A stretch of 64,000 nt of DNA from NCBI RefSeq assembly GCF_900100975.1, contig NZ_FNFX01000005.1:62001-126000 (forward strand), given 5' to 3'. The DNA is from Methylophilus rhizosphaerae. GTDB taxonomy: Bacteria; Pseudomonadota; Gammaproteobacteria; Burkholderiales; Methylophilaceae. A program made the position numbers and the translations under genes. The notes under the pieces were generated by a model, which had not been told where the DNA came from, searched no databases, and saw only the letters and a program-made list of their open reading frames with translations. Of this stretch, positions 1 to 7,968 are shown in pieces (the stretch's first letter is position 1; the number at the start of each line of letters is the position of its first letter).

Positions 1-592
1 CCCCTGAACAACCGGTCAACACCTTATCCTTACGCACTTGTGGCGCATTGGTGTTAGTTGCACCAACTTTTGGATCAGTGTTTTTAACATCCCAGACTTT
101 AGTTCCTGTTTTTGCATCCAGAGCCACCAGCACACCATCGTTCTGTTGCAGGAAGATCTTGCCATTGCCGTACCCGAGCCCGCGTGAGACGTTGTCACAG
201 CACAAAACAGCCTGTACCGAAGGGTCTTGTTTAGGGAAATAGGACCATACGATTTTCTGGTTGTCGTTCAAGTCCAGCGCGTATACGTTGTTTGGGAATG
301 CGGTATGTACATACATCATATTACCGATGACCAGTGGAGAACCTTCGTGACCACGGTTTACACCAGTTGCGAATGTCCAGGCAGCTTTCAGGTTTTTAAC
401 GTTGCCCTTATTCACTTGTGCCAGGGCGCTGTAACCCTGGTTTAAATATCCACCGCGCGGGTCTGCCCAGTTATTTGCATCTTTCATCGCAGCTTCATGA
501 TCAGCTGCAGTCCCAGCAAAAGCAGCCATGGGCAAAGTGGCGGATAGCGTCATCGCTAGCCCAAGTGATAACTTAATTTTGTTAATTTGCAT
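1..592 (-). CDS. xoxF: PQQ-dependent methanol dehydrogenase large subunit, XoxF-type, 5' part only
   Basis: Periplasmic quinoprotein that oxidises methanol to formaldehyde (or formate), passing electrons to a cytochrome c. Only the first 197 codons are present; the gene runs off the left edge. Visible are a signal peptide (about residues 1-26, ending AAFA), the propeller start with [10 protein letters not shown] and [19 protein letters not shown], the vicinal cysteine pair in VLCCDN characteristic of PQQ alcohol dehydrogenases, and LVALDAKTG. The wording resembles XoxF, perhaps clade 4, more than MxaF, but the extra Asp that defines lanthanide enzymes lies outside the window, so the subtype is inference. 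A good ribosome-binding site (GGAGATC) precedes the ATG. The gene is transcribed away from the MocR-type gene at 1144, across a long upstream region with several dyads. Confidence 0.8.
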   Translation of the reverse strand, partial: MQINKIKLSLGLAMTLSATLPMAAFAGTAADHEAAMKDANNWADPRGGYLNQGYSALAQVNKGNVKNLKAAWTFATGVNRGHEGSPLVIGNMMYVHTAFPNNVYALDLNDNQKIVWSYFPKQDPSVQAVLCCDNVSRGLGYGNGKIFLQQNDGVLVALDAKTGTKVWDVKNTDPKVGATNTNAPQVRKDKVLTGCSG

Positions 593-618
593 TTTGATCT
601 CCACGTGTTAAATACTAA

Positions 619-630
619 GCGCATATGCGC
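619..630. promoter_or_regulatory. Perfect 12-bp palindrome in the xoxF leader
   Basis: GCGCATATGCGC is fully self-complementary and ends 26 nt before the xoxF start codon on the other strand. It could be an operator half-site pair or a small hairpin in the mRNA leader. The sequence is directly visible; function is inference. Confidence 0.4.
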
Positions 631-650
631 ATCTATCGTCCCCTGAACAG

Positions 651-686
651 TTAGAACAATTATGCAAGGCGCCTAATTGTTTCTAA
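651..686. promoter_or_regulatory. Inverted repeat upstream of xoxF, candidate operator
   Basis: The arms TTAGA-ACAATTA (651-662) and TAATTGT-TTCTAA (674-686) are complementary apart from one extra base and flank an 11-nt GC-rich centre. The element lies 59-94 bp upstream of the xoxF start codon, where an activator or repressor would bind, or it forms a leader hairpin. Binding protein unknown. Confidence 0.4.
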
Positions 687-748
687 AAGTGAGCAAACTG
701 TAACCAAATGTTTCAGCCAACCAAACCTCCAGTTTCCAGTGACTATGC

Positions 749-787
749 TGGTCCAATCCATCCAGTTTTTTCATGTGTGATGGTCCA
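749..787. repeat. Direct repeat TGGTCCA x2, 32 bp apart
   Basis: Identical 7-mers at 749-755 and 781-787 sit in the middle of the xoxF/MocR intergenic region. A spacing of about three helical turns would put both on the same DNA face. Several studied MocR-family regulators bind direct repeats, so this is a candidate site for the neighbouring regulator. A chance 7-mer repeat cannot be excluded. Confidence 0.3.
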
Positions 788-897
788 GAGGCAATATTGA
801 TTGACATCGTTCATCGAGGAATTTATATTTCACTCAACGGAGATGGCATTCCTCCTAAAAGTCTCTACTTTTAAACCGCTTATCATCGCTAATGATG

Positions 898-927
898 CCT
901 ACACTTACCCATATTTGGGCGTGTAGG
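898..927. promoter_or_regulatory. Two-part hairpin/dyad upstream of the small ORF
   Basis: The outer arms CCTACAC (898-904) and GTGTAGG (921-927) enclose an inner CCCA-TATT-TGGG stem. There is no T-run, so it is not an obvious terminator. It sits 47 bp before the ATG of the small ORF at 975 and could be an operator or a structured leader. Confidence 0.4.
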
Positions 928-974
928 TATTCGTCAAAATCCCTGGGTAAACATAACAACCACAAGGGAAAGCT

Positions 975-1136
975 ATGATGGCCGACAGTGTCAAATCCAA
1001 CCTTCTCGCTACAAAGCTAGCATCCATATCACCGGAAAATTTTCGTTACCTAATAGCCGAACAGAGCCTGTTTTACTGTTTTCGCGCCCGTCCGACGGCT
1101 TCACTATTTCAGCCCCTGGCTAATCACTTGGGTTGA
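975..1136 (+). CDS. Possible small ORF (53 codons) directly ahead of the MocR-type gene
   Basis: It opens with ATG ATG behind a good ribosome-binding site (AAGGGA, 964-969) and ends with TGA 7 nt before the MocR start, so translation of the two could be coupled. The product is a mixed, non-membrane peptide (begins MMADSVKSNLL, contains SLFYCFRARPTASLFQPL). I recognise no family. It could be a leader peptide, a real small protein or a chance ORF. In favour are the ribosome-binding site and the tight spacing, while the MocR gene itself has only a weak site. Confidence 0.35.
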   Translation: MMADSVKSNLLATKLASISPENFRYLIAEQSLFYCFRARPTASLFQPLANHLG

Positions 1137-1143
1137 TACACGT

Positions 1144-2622
1144 ATGCTCAGGACATGGGACTTCAAGATAAGTCTTGACGGCAATAAGCCGGATACCACT
1201 TTGCATCTGCAAATCGTCAACGCCATTATTGGGGCCATTGAATCCGGTAGGCTGAAACCACTGACAGCGATGCCAGGCACCCGGGAGCTAGCGGCCAGCC
1301 TTAAAGTCAATCGGAAAACTGTTGTACTCGCCTATGGCGAGCTAATCTCTCAAGGCTGGCTGGTGACACAAAGCCGCAAAGGTACATTTGTAGGTGAAAA
1401 TAGCCCCTCTGGCAGCAGATATGGGATACATGCCACGCCATCTAAAATCACCAAATTGGAAGTAGATAGATCCAGCGCTTTCCGAGCCAGTCGCAATCAT
1501 CCTCGATCACTAAACCTGACCGAGAATTTTGCAGATGTCAGGTTAGTCCCCTATGAGCTTCTGGCTCGCTCATACAGAAGAGCGTTAGTCACATGCACGC
1601 GGCAAAATAGCATTAATAAAACAGACCCTATGGGAAGCCCGGAACTTCGCAAAGAAATTGCAGAAATGCTGAATATGGAAAAAGGCTTTAGGGTTTCCCA
1701 CGAACATACATGCCTGGTAAGCAGCTTTCAGGCAGCCCTCTTTGTTGCTGCCAAGATCACGGCCAAACCATTGGCGTCGGTAGCCATCGAATCGTTAACG
1801 TGCCCCCATGTGCGTGATACATTCAATGCATGCAATGTATCCATATTCAACATTGGCGTAGATGAAGAGGGTATCAAAGTCGATGAATTAGAGGAAATTT
1901 GTCAATCACAGGCAATCAGTGCTGTTTTTGTCACGCCTCAGCATCAATATCCAACCACAGTCACGCTCTCTGCCCACCGGCGAAAGAAATTATTAAAACT
2001 CGCCAATACGTATGATTTCATGATCATTGAAGACGATCATTACGGTCAGTATCACTTTTCAAAATTCCCGACTTTCCCCCTGGCCACCAGTGATACCAAT
2101 CACAAAGTGATTTATATTGGCAGCTTAAATAGCGATTTAGTCTCTGGGCTGAATATTAATTACTTGATTGGCCCTCCCTCATTAATGAAAAAATGTGCGG
2201 AAGCATTTTCCCTCATTGAACCAACCATCAACATCACCCAAGAAACCCTGATTACCGAGTTAATGCAATCCGGTGAGATCAAGCGGCACATACGCAAACT
2301 CACCAAAATCTACGCGAACAGAAGAGAGGCCTTTCAAAACTTGTTGCAAGAAGAGCTCGACGAATGGCTGACATTCTCATCGCCGGAAAGTGGGCTGGCA
2401 TTCTGGCTGAAATTCAAAACATATATCCAGATGGACGAATTAATCAATATTGCAGGGAACCACGGCATTACGCTTGAGGCTCATTCATACGCTGGCGGAG
2501 AGTCAGGTATCCAGGCAATCAGGGTAGGATTCGCGGCATTAAATGAAATTGAAATCACGATGGCGATAAAGAAATTAAAGAAGATCTTTGAAGAAGCGGT
2601 CAATCTCAAAAAGACAGCATAG
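1144..2622 (+). CDS. MocR-type (GntR/aminotransferase-like) transcriptional regulator without the PLP lysine
   Basis: 492 residues. An N-terminal GntR-type winged helix (about 15-85, including MPGTRELAASLKVNRKTV) is joined to a fold-type-I aminotransferase-like domain (about 120-485). Recognisable landmarks are MGSPELRKEI, TPQHQYPTTVTLS and IIEDDHYGQYHF. In active-type MocR proteins the Schiff-base lysine lies in a GSFSKTLAPGLR-like motif. Here the aligned segment reads GSLNSDLVSGLN (326-337), so Lys is replaced by Ser330 and the phosphate-binding Arg by Asn337. The ligand loop (SGxQ in relatives) is VSSFQ. The protein probably cannot form an internal aldimine and may bind another ligand or none. 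It is divergent from xoxF, so control of methanol oxidation is a reasonable inference. The second MocR in this window (42091) keeps the lysine. Confidence 0.85.
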   Translation: MLRTWDFKISLDGNKPDTTLHLQIVNAIIGAIESGRLKPLTAMPGTRELAASLKVNRKTVVLAYGELISQGWLVTQSRKGTFVGENSPSGSRYGIHATPSKITKLEVDRSSAFRASRNHPRSLNLTENFADVRLVPYELLARSYRRALVTCTRQNSINKTDPMGSPELRKEIAEMLNMEKGFRVSHEHTCLVSSFQAALFVAAKITAKPLASVAIESLTCPHVRDTFNACNVSIFNIGVDEEGIKVDELEEICQSQAISAVFVTPQHQYPTTVTLSAHRRKKLLKLANTYDFMIIEDDHYGQYHFSKFPTFPLATSDTNHKVIYIGSLNSDLVSGLNINYLIGPPSLMKKCAEAFSLIEPTINITQETLITELMQSGEIKRHIRKLTKIYANRREAFQNLLQEELDEWLTFSSPESGLAFWLKFKTYIQMDELINIAGNHGITLEAHSYAGGESGIQAIRVGFAALNEIEITMAIKKLKKIFEEAVNLKKTA

Positions 2623-2733
2623 CGGCCAGATTGCCATTCATTACCCGCCAGCTAGACTCTTGCGCTTGATTATGGCCCAACCGCTTAAATTTATACTGGA
2701 ATGCCCTGCAAATGTCCTTGCATAGGGCTCCAA

Positions 2734-2765
2734 AAAACACAACCCGCCAAAGCGGGTTGTGTTTT
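2734..2765. terminator. Bidirectional rho-independent terminator
   Basis: A perfect 14-bp stem with a CAAA loop and A/T tracts on both sides lies between the convergent MocR gene (+) and the SdiA-regulated-like gene (-). Confidence 0.85.
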
Positions 2766-2794
2766 CATGTTGCACGAGGATGCCGGTGATTGCC

Positions 2795-3715
2795 TCAAAT
2801 TTCCTTGATGGCAGCTGGTGGCGGTTTGAACACATAAAAAAGGTTGGGTTCGCTGACGATATAAATATTGCCTTCATGATCAATCGACACGCCTTCCGCT
2901 TGTGGCACATTGTGATGCAGGCCATGAAAACCTTTCCATAGTGCCAATGATCCCATGGCCTGCCCGGCCTCATCGAACTGCTTGAGCAGCCTGGATTCAT
3001 CGCTCAGCAAAAACAAATGACCTGACTGTTCGTGATAAGTCACTGAAGACAAATCACGCAATGCCCAATTCAATGCGAAGTCATACTGCCTTAAATGTTC
3101 GACCACCATCTGGTTTTGCTTGTGCCCGGCAGGATGGTAAAGCCCGGCGACAGACATCACATATTTGGGATCGCGCTCTTTTACGACGATCAATCGATGA
3201 TGGACACTATCCCACGAAACGCCTTCAAAATTCTTGTTGCCGCGCTCATTCATGCCAAACTTCAGCAGGTTCGCATCCGTGACTGAGACTTCACTTGTTC
3301 CTGGTTTAAGCTGCAACAACCACAACCGGCTTTCATGTTCATCAGCCACGACATAGTAATCCTGCTCCACATGCGTGATGCCCTCAAGGTCATCCGTGCC
3401 ATGGACCTTTATCTCACGTACGGGTGTCCCATCACGTTGCAGTTCGACAATCACGCTCGTATGATTGAGCACGGTGAACAAAGTACCCGTTTCATGATTA
3501 AACGTCAGCCCGGAAGTGTTTTCATAACTGGCCAGGGGCTTGGCTTCAATCGCCACCTGGTAACGGCCGAGATCCAGGCCGTTATGCTCGGCACCCTGCA
3601 ACTGGTGCCACAAATGCCATGCCAGCGCTTCAGCCCGCATGACATACAGCGCAATCAACACCAGCCCCACCAGCATCAGCGCCATAGCCACTTTGATACT
3701 TTTACGATACCGCAT
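2795..3715 (-). CDS. SdiA-regulated family (YjiK-like) beta-propeller protein, membrane anchored
   Basis: 306 residues from the chosen ATG. An N-terminal hydrophobic segment (about 10-28, MALMLVGLVLIALYVM) acts as signal anchor, so the rest is likely periplasmic. The remainder shows SdiA-regulated-family landmarks: SGLTFNHETGTLFTVLNH, DDLEGITHVEQDYYVVADE, NKNFEGVSWD and QAEGVSIDHEGNIYIVSEPN, a repeated propeller pattern of the type E-G-(I/V)-(T/S). The start 15 nt downstream of an in-frame ATG was preferred because GGGAGA sits correctly before it. The family's biochemical role is unknown. The gene is monocistronic between two terminator/promoter regions. Confidence 0.75.
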   Translation of the reverse strand: MRYRKSIKVAMALMLVGLVLIALYVMRAEALAWHLWHQLQGAEHNGLDLGRYQVAIEAKPLASYENTSGLTFNHETGTLFTVLNHTSVIVELQRDGTPVREIKVHGTDDLEGITHVEQDYYVVADEHESRLWLLQLKPGTSEVSVTDANLLKFGMNERGNKNFEGVSWDSVHHRLIVVKERDPKYVMSVAGLYHPAGHKQNQMVVEHLRQYDFALNWALRDLSSVTYHEQSGHLFLLSDESRLLKQFDEAGQAMGSLALWKGFHGLHHNVPQAEGVSIDHEGNIYIVSEPNLFYVFKPPPAAIKEI

Positions 3716-3936
3716 ACTCTTCTCTCCCATTAGCTATCTTGCAGACTAGCGGCGCAGGGAAGAGTTCCTTTGAGATAGGGCATGGGCATACAAACATACT
3801 CCCGAGTCTGAAGACCGACTTTGGAGGCAGCAAAACAGGCTACGAGAAAGCTATAAACAGGAAGAAAAAAAGATTAAGGCGCACATTTCACAGCAGCAGA
3901 CAGAAGGAGAGATACGGGCTGGCGGCAAGCGGCAGA

Positions 3937-4929
3937 TCAGGCGGATTCCTGGCGCTGGTCACGACCCAGTAAAGCATTCACGGCATCCTGCGCGGTTTTC
4001 TGGCTGGTCAGCAACTGGTTGACTTCAAACGTAATCGGCATTTCAACCCCTATGATTTCGGCACGGCGCATGACTTCCCGCGCGGTATTCACCCCTTCGG
4101 CCACATGACCCAAGCCAGCCAGGATACTGTCAAGCGACTTGCCTGATGCGAGTTGCAAACCGACTTCACGGTTACGCGAATACTGGCCGGTACAGGTCAG
4201 TATCAGGTCACCCGCCCCCGCCAGTCCCATAAAGGTTTCCGCTTTCGCGCCCAATGCCATGCCAAAGCGGGTAATTTCCGCCAGGCCACGCGTAATCATG
4301 GCGGCGCGCGCGTTATTGCCGAAACCCATGCCATCCGAGATGCCGGCAGCAATCGCCATCACGTTCTTGACTGCGCCGCCGACTGACGCGCCCACAATAT
4401 CCACGCTGTCATAGACGCGCAAACAGCCGCCATGAATCAGTTGTGCGGCTTGCTGTGCCAGTTCGCGGTGATTGGCGGCCAGCGTAATCGCTGTCGGCAA
4501 TCCACGTACCAGCTCAGCGGCAAAACTGGGGCCGCTCAATACGCCCCAAGGGTATTCGCTCCCCAGCTCTTCCTGCGCCACTTCAAATGGCAGCTTGGCC
4601 GTTTTAGGTTCCAGGCCTTTGCTGGCCCAGATTAATGGCTGATGGATGCCAAGTGCTTTCAACTGCTGCAGAATGGGCCGGAAACCGGCAGTCGGCACCA
4701 CGGATAAAATCAGGTCGGCACCATCAATGGCAGTGGCCAGGTCACCTTCTACCGTGAGTTTTTCAGGGAAGGCAAAATCGCCCAGGTATAACGGGTTGGC
4801 GCGCGCTTTGCGCATGCCGGACACGTGCCCGCTGTTACGCGCCCACAACACAACCTCGTGCTGCAAGGCGATATGCATGGCAAGTGCAGTGCCCCAGGCA
4901 CCTGCCCCTAAAACGGCGACTTTACTCAT
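3937..4929 (-). CDS. gpsA: NAD(P)H-dependent glycerol-3-phosphate dehydrogenase
   Basis: Makes sn-glycerol 3-phosphate from dihydroxyacetone phosphate for phospholipid synthesis in the cytoplasm. 330 residues, normal for the family. The N-terminal Rossmann motif is GAGAWGTALA (8-17). SGPSFAAELV and the catalytic-lysine segment GGAVKNVMAIAAG follow, then a C-terminal helical domain with GLAGAGDLILTCTG. It is the last gene of the rhodanese-grxC-secB-gpsA row; the gap to secB is 55 bp, so the genes are probably cotranscribed. Confidence 0.97.
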   Translation of the reverse strand: MSKVAVLGAGAWGTALAMHIALQHEVVLWARNSGHVSGMRKARANPLYLGDFAFPEKLTVEGDLATAIDGADLILSVVPTAGFRPILQQLKALGIHQPLIWASKGLEPKTAKLPFEVAQEELGSEYPWGVLSGPSFAAELVRGLPTAITLAANHRELAQQAAQLIHGGCLRVYDSVDIVGASVGGAVKNVMAIAAGISDGMGFGNNARAAMITRGLAEITRFGMALGAKAETFMGLAGAGDLILTCTGQYSRNREVGLQLASGKSLDSILAGLGHVAEGVNTAREVMRRAEIIGVEMPITFEVNQLLTSQKTAQDAVNALLGRDQRQESA

Positions 4930-4984
4930 CTGGAATTATCCGGAAAGATGGCTGGAACATGCCAGGCCATACTTTTTGAATAAA

Positions 4985-5461
4985 TTAGTTAGGCGCACCA
5001 GCCGCTTGTGCAGCCTGTTGTTGCTGTTGCAGGTACAGCGCTTCGAAGTTGATCGGGTTCAACAGCACGGGCATAAAGCCGGCACGCGTGACCATATCGG
5101 AAACTGCTTCACGCGCATACGGGAACAGGATGTTCGGGCAGGCAACGGCCAGGATAGGCTCCATGTTTTCCTGTGGCACATTGCGGATGGCAAAAATACC
5201 GGACTGGTTTACTTCTACCAGGAAAGCCGTTTTGTCTTCGATCTTGGCGGTTACCGTGACTTTGATGGACACATTGAAAATACCGTCCTGGATCTGCTCG
5301 GCCGCATTTCCCAGCTCAACACTGATTTGCGGCGTGGTGCGCTCAGTGAAAATGGCAGGCGCATTCGGTACTTCGATAGATGCATCGTGGATATACAGTT
5401 TTTCAATACTGAAAATAGGCGCTGTATTTTGTTCTGTTTGGTTTTGTGGTTCCTGAGCCAT
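4985..5461 (-). CDS. secB: Protein-export chaperone SecB
   Basis: Cytoplasmic tetrameric holdase that keeps preproteins unfolded and hands them to SecA. 158 residues, typical. The conserved SecB pattern is clear: FSIEKLYIHDASIEVPNAP, VSIKVTVTA, and the region ending CPNILFPYAREAVSDMVTRAGFMP followed by the NFEALY signature. The C-terminus is Gln/Ala-rich. It follows grxC by 81 bp in the conserved export/redox cluster. Confidence 0.97.
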   Translation of the reverse strand: MAQEPQNQTEQNTAPIFSIEKLYIHDASIEVPNAPAIFTERTTPQISVELGNAAEQIQDGIFNVSIKVTVTAKIEDKTAFLVEVNQSGIFAIRNVPQENMEPILAVACPNILFPYAREAVSDMVTRAGFMPVLLNPINFEALYLQQQQQAAQAAGAPN

Positions 5462-5542
5462 GACTCGTCCTTAACTTTCAATACGCAAAGCCGCTATTTT
5501 AACCGGACATCCCTGCGCTGACTATGTGTTTTTTCTGCTGCC

Positions 5543-5800
5543 TCAAGCCGCCAGCAAAGGGTCCAGTCCCCCCTGCATATCCAGTGCATGCAAATCGTCA
5601 AAACCACCCACATGGTGGTCACCGATATAAATCTGCGGTACGGTACGGCGACCGGTTTTCTCCATCATTTCCATGCGCAGTTCAGGTTGCAGGTCCACGC
5701 GGATCTTCTCAATCTCTGTCACGCCCTTGTTGCGTAACAGGCGTTCGGCATTCATGCAATAAGGGCACACTGCCGAGGTATACATGACAACTTTTGCCAT
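5543..5800 (-). CDS. grxC: Glutaredoxin 3
   Basis: Small thiol-disulfide oxidoreductase of 85 residues that reduces protein and glutathione mixed disulfides. The active site CPYC (about residues 13-16) lies in a thioredoxin fold, with the cis-Pro segment TVPQIYIGDHHVGGFDDL. It lies 33 bp after the rhodanese gene and ahead of secB, the order also seen in other proteobacteria. Confidence 0.96.
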   Translation of the reverse strand: MAKVVMYTSAVCPYCMNAERLLRNKGVTEIEKIRVDLQPELRMEMMEKTGRRTVPQIYIGDHHVGGFDDLHALDMQGGLDPLLAA

Positions 5801-5833
5801 AGCGACTTTCCCGTTGTTAATGATGAAGGAGAT

Positions 5834-6256
5834 TTACTTGCCGGTCGGCATCTTGGCATCCAGCCAGGCCTGCATCCCGCCTTTTAACTGGTGCAAGGAA
5901 GTAAACTGCTGGTCTTTCAGCATGCGGCAGGCAGTACGCGCACGGCTGCCGCGCTGGCATACCACCAGTACCGGTTTGTCGCGGAATTTTTCCAGCTCCT
6001 TGCTGCGCGCGGCCAGTTGGGACAATGGCACGTTACGTGCGCCCTGCAAATGGCCCTGCGCAAATTCGTCCGGTTCACGCACATCCAGCACCAGCACAGA
6101 CTTGCGGCTCATCAGCATCACCGCTTCCGTGACCGAGATCAGTGCGCTGCCAGCGGCTGAGCGGTTCAACATCGGCCACAACAAGGCCAGGCCGGAACCG
6201 ACCGCCAGGCCGATCAGTAATATGTTTTGTTTTAAAAACTCCACGTGTGTTTCCAT
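5834..6256 (-). CDS. Membrane-anchored rhodanese-like protein (YibN-type)
   Basis: 140 residues: one N-terminal membrane helix (about 10-30) and a rhodanese domain with DVREPDEFAQGHLQGARNVP and the catalytic Cys loop VCQRGSRA. It probably handles sulfane sulfur at the inner membrane. It heads the operon with grxC, secB and gpsA, which matches E. coli yibN. Substrate unknown. Confidence 0.9.
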   Translation of the reverse strand: METHVEFLKQNILLIGLAVGSGLALLWPMLNRSAAGSALISVTEAVMLMSRKSVLVLDVREPDEFAQGHLQGARNVPLSQLAARSKELEKFRDKPVLVVCQRGSRARTACRMLKDQQFTSLHQLKGGMQAWLDAKMPTGK

Positions 6257-6342
6257 CCTTATACATTGGCAAACGGGCAGTATACCGGCATCCCTTCCAA
6301 GATGACGTCCGGCTTTGAGTAGGCGTCACCTGCGGTTGCGAT

Positions 6343-6348
6343 TATAAT
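6343..6348 (+). promoter_or_regulatory. Likely -10 element for gpmI
   Basis: TATAAT matches the sigma-70 -10 consensus and lies 52 bp before the chosen gpmI start. No good -35 hexamer is seen at 16-18 bp upstream, so an extended -10 or activator-dependent promoter is possible. Confidence 0.4.
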
Positions 6349-6400
6349 AGCGGTATTCATCAATCCGACGTTCCGTCGCCCATTTAAAGTTTTGTTAGCC

Positions 6401-7951
6401 ATGTCAATCAAACCTGTCATTTTACTGATTCTGGATGGATTCGGTCACAGCGAGACCACTGAACACAATGCCGTACTGCAAGCCAGTACACCTAATCTGG
6501 ATAGCCTCAAGTCGCGCTACCCGCACAGCCTGATCAACGCGTCAGAACATTATGTTGGCCTGCCGGATGGCCAGATGGGCAACTCAGAAGTCGGCCACCT
6601 GAATATTGGGGCGGGACGCATTATTTTTCAAGACTTTGAACGCATCAACAACAGCATCAGCAGTGGCGAGTTTTTCCGGCTGCCACCCCTGGTTAACGCC
6701 ATGCAGGCATTGAAGGCCAGCGATAAAGCCCTGCATATTCTCGGCCTGCTATCTGATGGGGGCGTGCATAGTTACCAGCCACATATCCATGCCATCCTCA
6801 CCATGGCCAAACAGCAAGGCCTGAGCAAAGTCTATGTGCATGCATTCCTGGATGGCCGTGATACGCCACCCAAAAGCGCACAGCCTTACCTGGAAGCGCT
6901 GGAAAACCACCTGCAAACACTGGGCGTAGGTAAAGTGGCTTCGATAGGCGGACGTTTCTACGGCATGGACCGGGACAAACGCTGGGAACGCGTTTCAGTG
7001 GCTTATGAATTGCTGGTCGATGGCATTGCTGACCATGTGGCCCCGGATAGCCTGACCGCACTGCAACAAGCCTACGCCCGTGGTGAAAGTGATGAGTTTG
7101 TGCAATGCACGGCCATCCGTAGTGCCGATGCTGCACCGGTGCGGATGGAAGATGATGATGTGCTGGTGTTCATGAACTTCCGCAGTGACCGTGCGCGCCA
7201 GCTCACCGATGCACTACTGAATCCGCAATTCAGCGGCTTTGAGCGCAGTCGTATGCCACGCTTCAAGCATTACCTGACCTTGACCCAGTACGACAAAAAT
7301 CAGGGCCTGGCCGAACCGGTCTTTGCTCCTTACACCGTACCCAATACCTTCGGCGAATATATTGCCGGGCTCGGCCTCAGGCAATTGCGCATCGCTGAAA
7401 CCGAAAAATACCCGCACGTCACGTTCTTCTTTAATGGTGGCGAAGAAACTGTCTTTGAAGGCGAAGACCGTATCCTGGTGCCTTCCCCAAAAGTGGCGAC
7501 GTATGATTTACAGCCGGAAATGAGCGCGCCTGAAGTCACTGACAAACTGGTGGCAGCCATTGAATCCGGCCAGTATCAGGCCATTATCTGTAACTACGCC
7601 AACGGCGATATGGTTGGCCATTCCGGCAACCTCCAGGCCGCCATCAAAGCTGTAGAAACGCTGGATACCTGCATAGGCAGGGTAGTGGCTGCCGCACAAA
7701 AGACCGGTGCCGAAATTATTATTACCGCTGACCACGGCAATGCTGAAAGCATGTTTGATCACGGCAGTGCACAGGTACATACCCAGCACACGACCAACCT
7801 GGTGCCATTTATTTACATTGGTCGCGCGGGAAAAATCACGGCAGGTGGCGCCTTGTCTGACATTGCGCCTACCCTGTTATCATTGATGGGCTTGCCCAAA
7901 CCGGTGGAAATGACCGGTCACAGCCTGGTCACGCTAGATGCAGTCAACTAA
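6401..7951 (+). CDS. gpmI: 2,3-bisphosphoglycerate-independent phosphoglycerate mutase
   Basis: Interconverts 3- and 2-phosphoglycerate in glycolysis/gluconeogenesis using two Mn ions. 516 residues. The metal-binding start is LLILDGFGHSE, the phosphorylated Ser62 lies in GQMGNSEVGHLNIGAGR, and the C-terminal metal ligands are in ITADHGNAE and QVHTQHTTNLVPFIY. An upstream in-frame TTG exists, but the ATG starting MSIKPVILLI fits the family. envC follows 17 bp later, so the two form an operon, an association common in proteobacteria. Confidence 0.97.
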   Translation: MSIKPVILLILDGFGHSETTEHNAVLQASTPNLDSLKSRYPHSLINASEHYVGLPDGQMGNSEVGHLNIGAGRIIFQDFERINNSISSGEFFRLPPLVNAMQALKASDKALHILGLLSDGGVHSYQPHIHAILTMAKQQGLSKVYVHAFLDGRDTPPKSAQPYLEALENHLQTLGVGKVASIGGRFYGMDRDKRWERVSVAYELLVDGIADHVAPDSLTALQQAYARGESDEFVQCTAIRSADAAPVRMEDDDVLVFMNFRSDRARQLTDALLNPQFSGFERSRMPRFKHYLTLTQYDKNQGLAEPVFAPYTVPNTFGEYIAGLGLRQLRIAETEKYPHVTFFFNGGEETVFEGEDRILVPSPKVATYDLQPEMSAPEVTDKLVAAIESGQYQAIICNYANGDMVGHSGNLQAAIKAVETLDTCIGRVVAAAQKTGAEIIITADHGNAESMFDHGSAQVHTQHTTNLVPFIYIGRAGKITAGGALSDIAPTLLSLMGLPKPVEMTGHSLVTLDAVN

Positions 7952-7968
7952 GCAGATGATGTGGGTGC

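Larger units (their letters stand above)
593..974. promoter_or_regulatory. Long control region between xoxF and the small ORF/MocR gene
   Basis: This stretch has no convincing gene. It must hold the promoter of xoxF (leftward) and probably that of the MocR-type gene (rightward). It contains a 12-bp palindrome, an imperfect inverted repeat, a pair of 7-bp direct repeats 32 bp apart and a two-part hairpin, each listed separately. I could not assign a -35/-10 pair with confidence on either strand. Confidence 0.5.

Noticed and set aside
2641-3000. 119-codon minus-strand frame overlapping the end of the SdiA-regulated-like gene
   Set aside because: Crosses the terminator at 2734-2765 and overlaps a better gene in another frame.
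3739-3972. 77-codon plus-strand frame between the SdiA-regulated-like gene and gpsA
   Set aside because: No ribosome site, low-complexity basic content and it runs into the end of gpsA; the 221-bp gap otherwise holds only promoter DNA.
4646-5521. 291-codon frame on the plus strand across gpsA-secB
   Set aside because: Antisense shadow of two well-supported genes.
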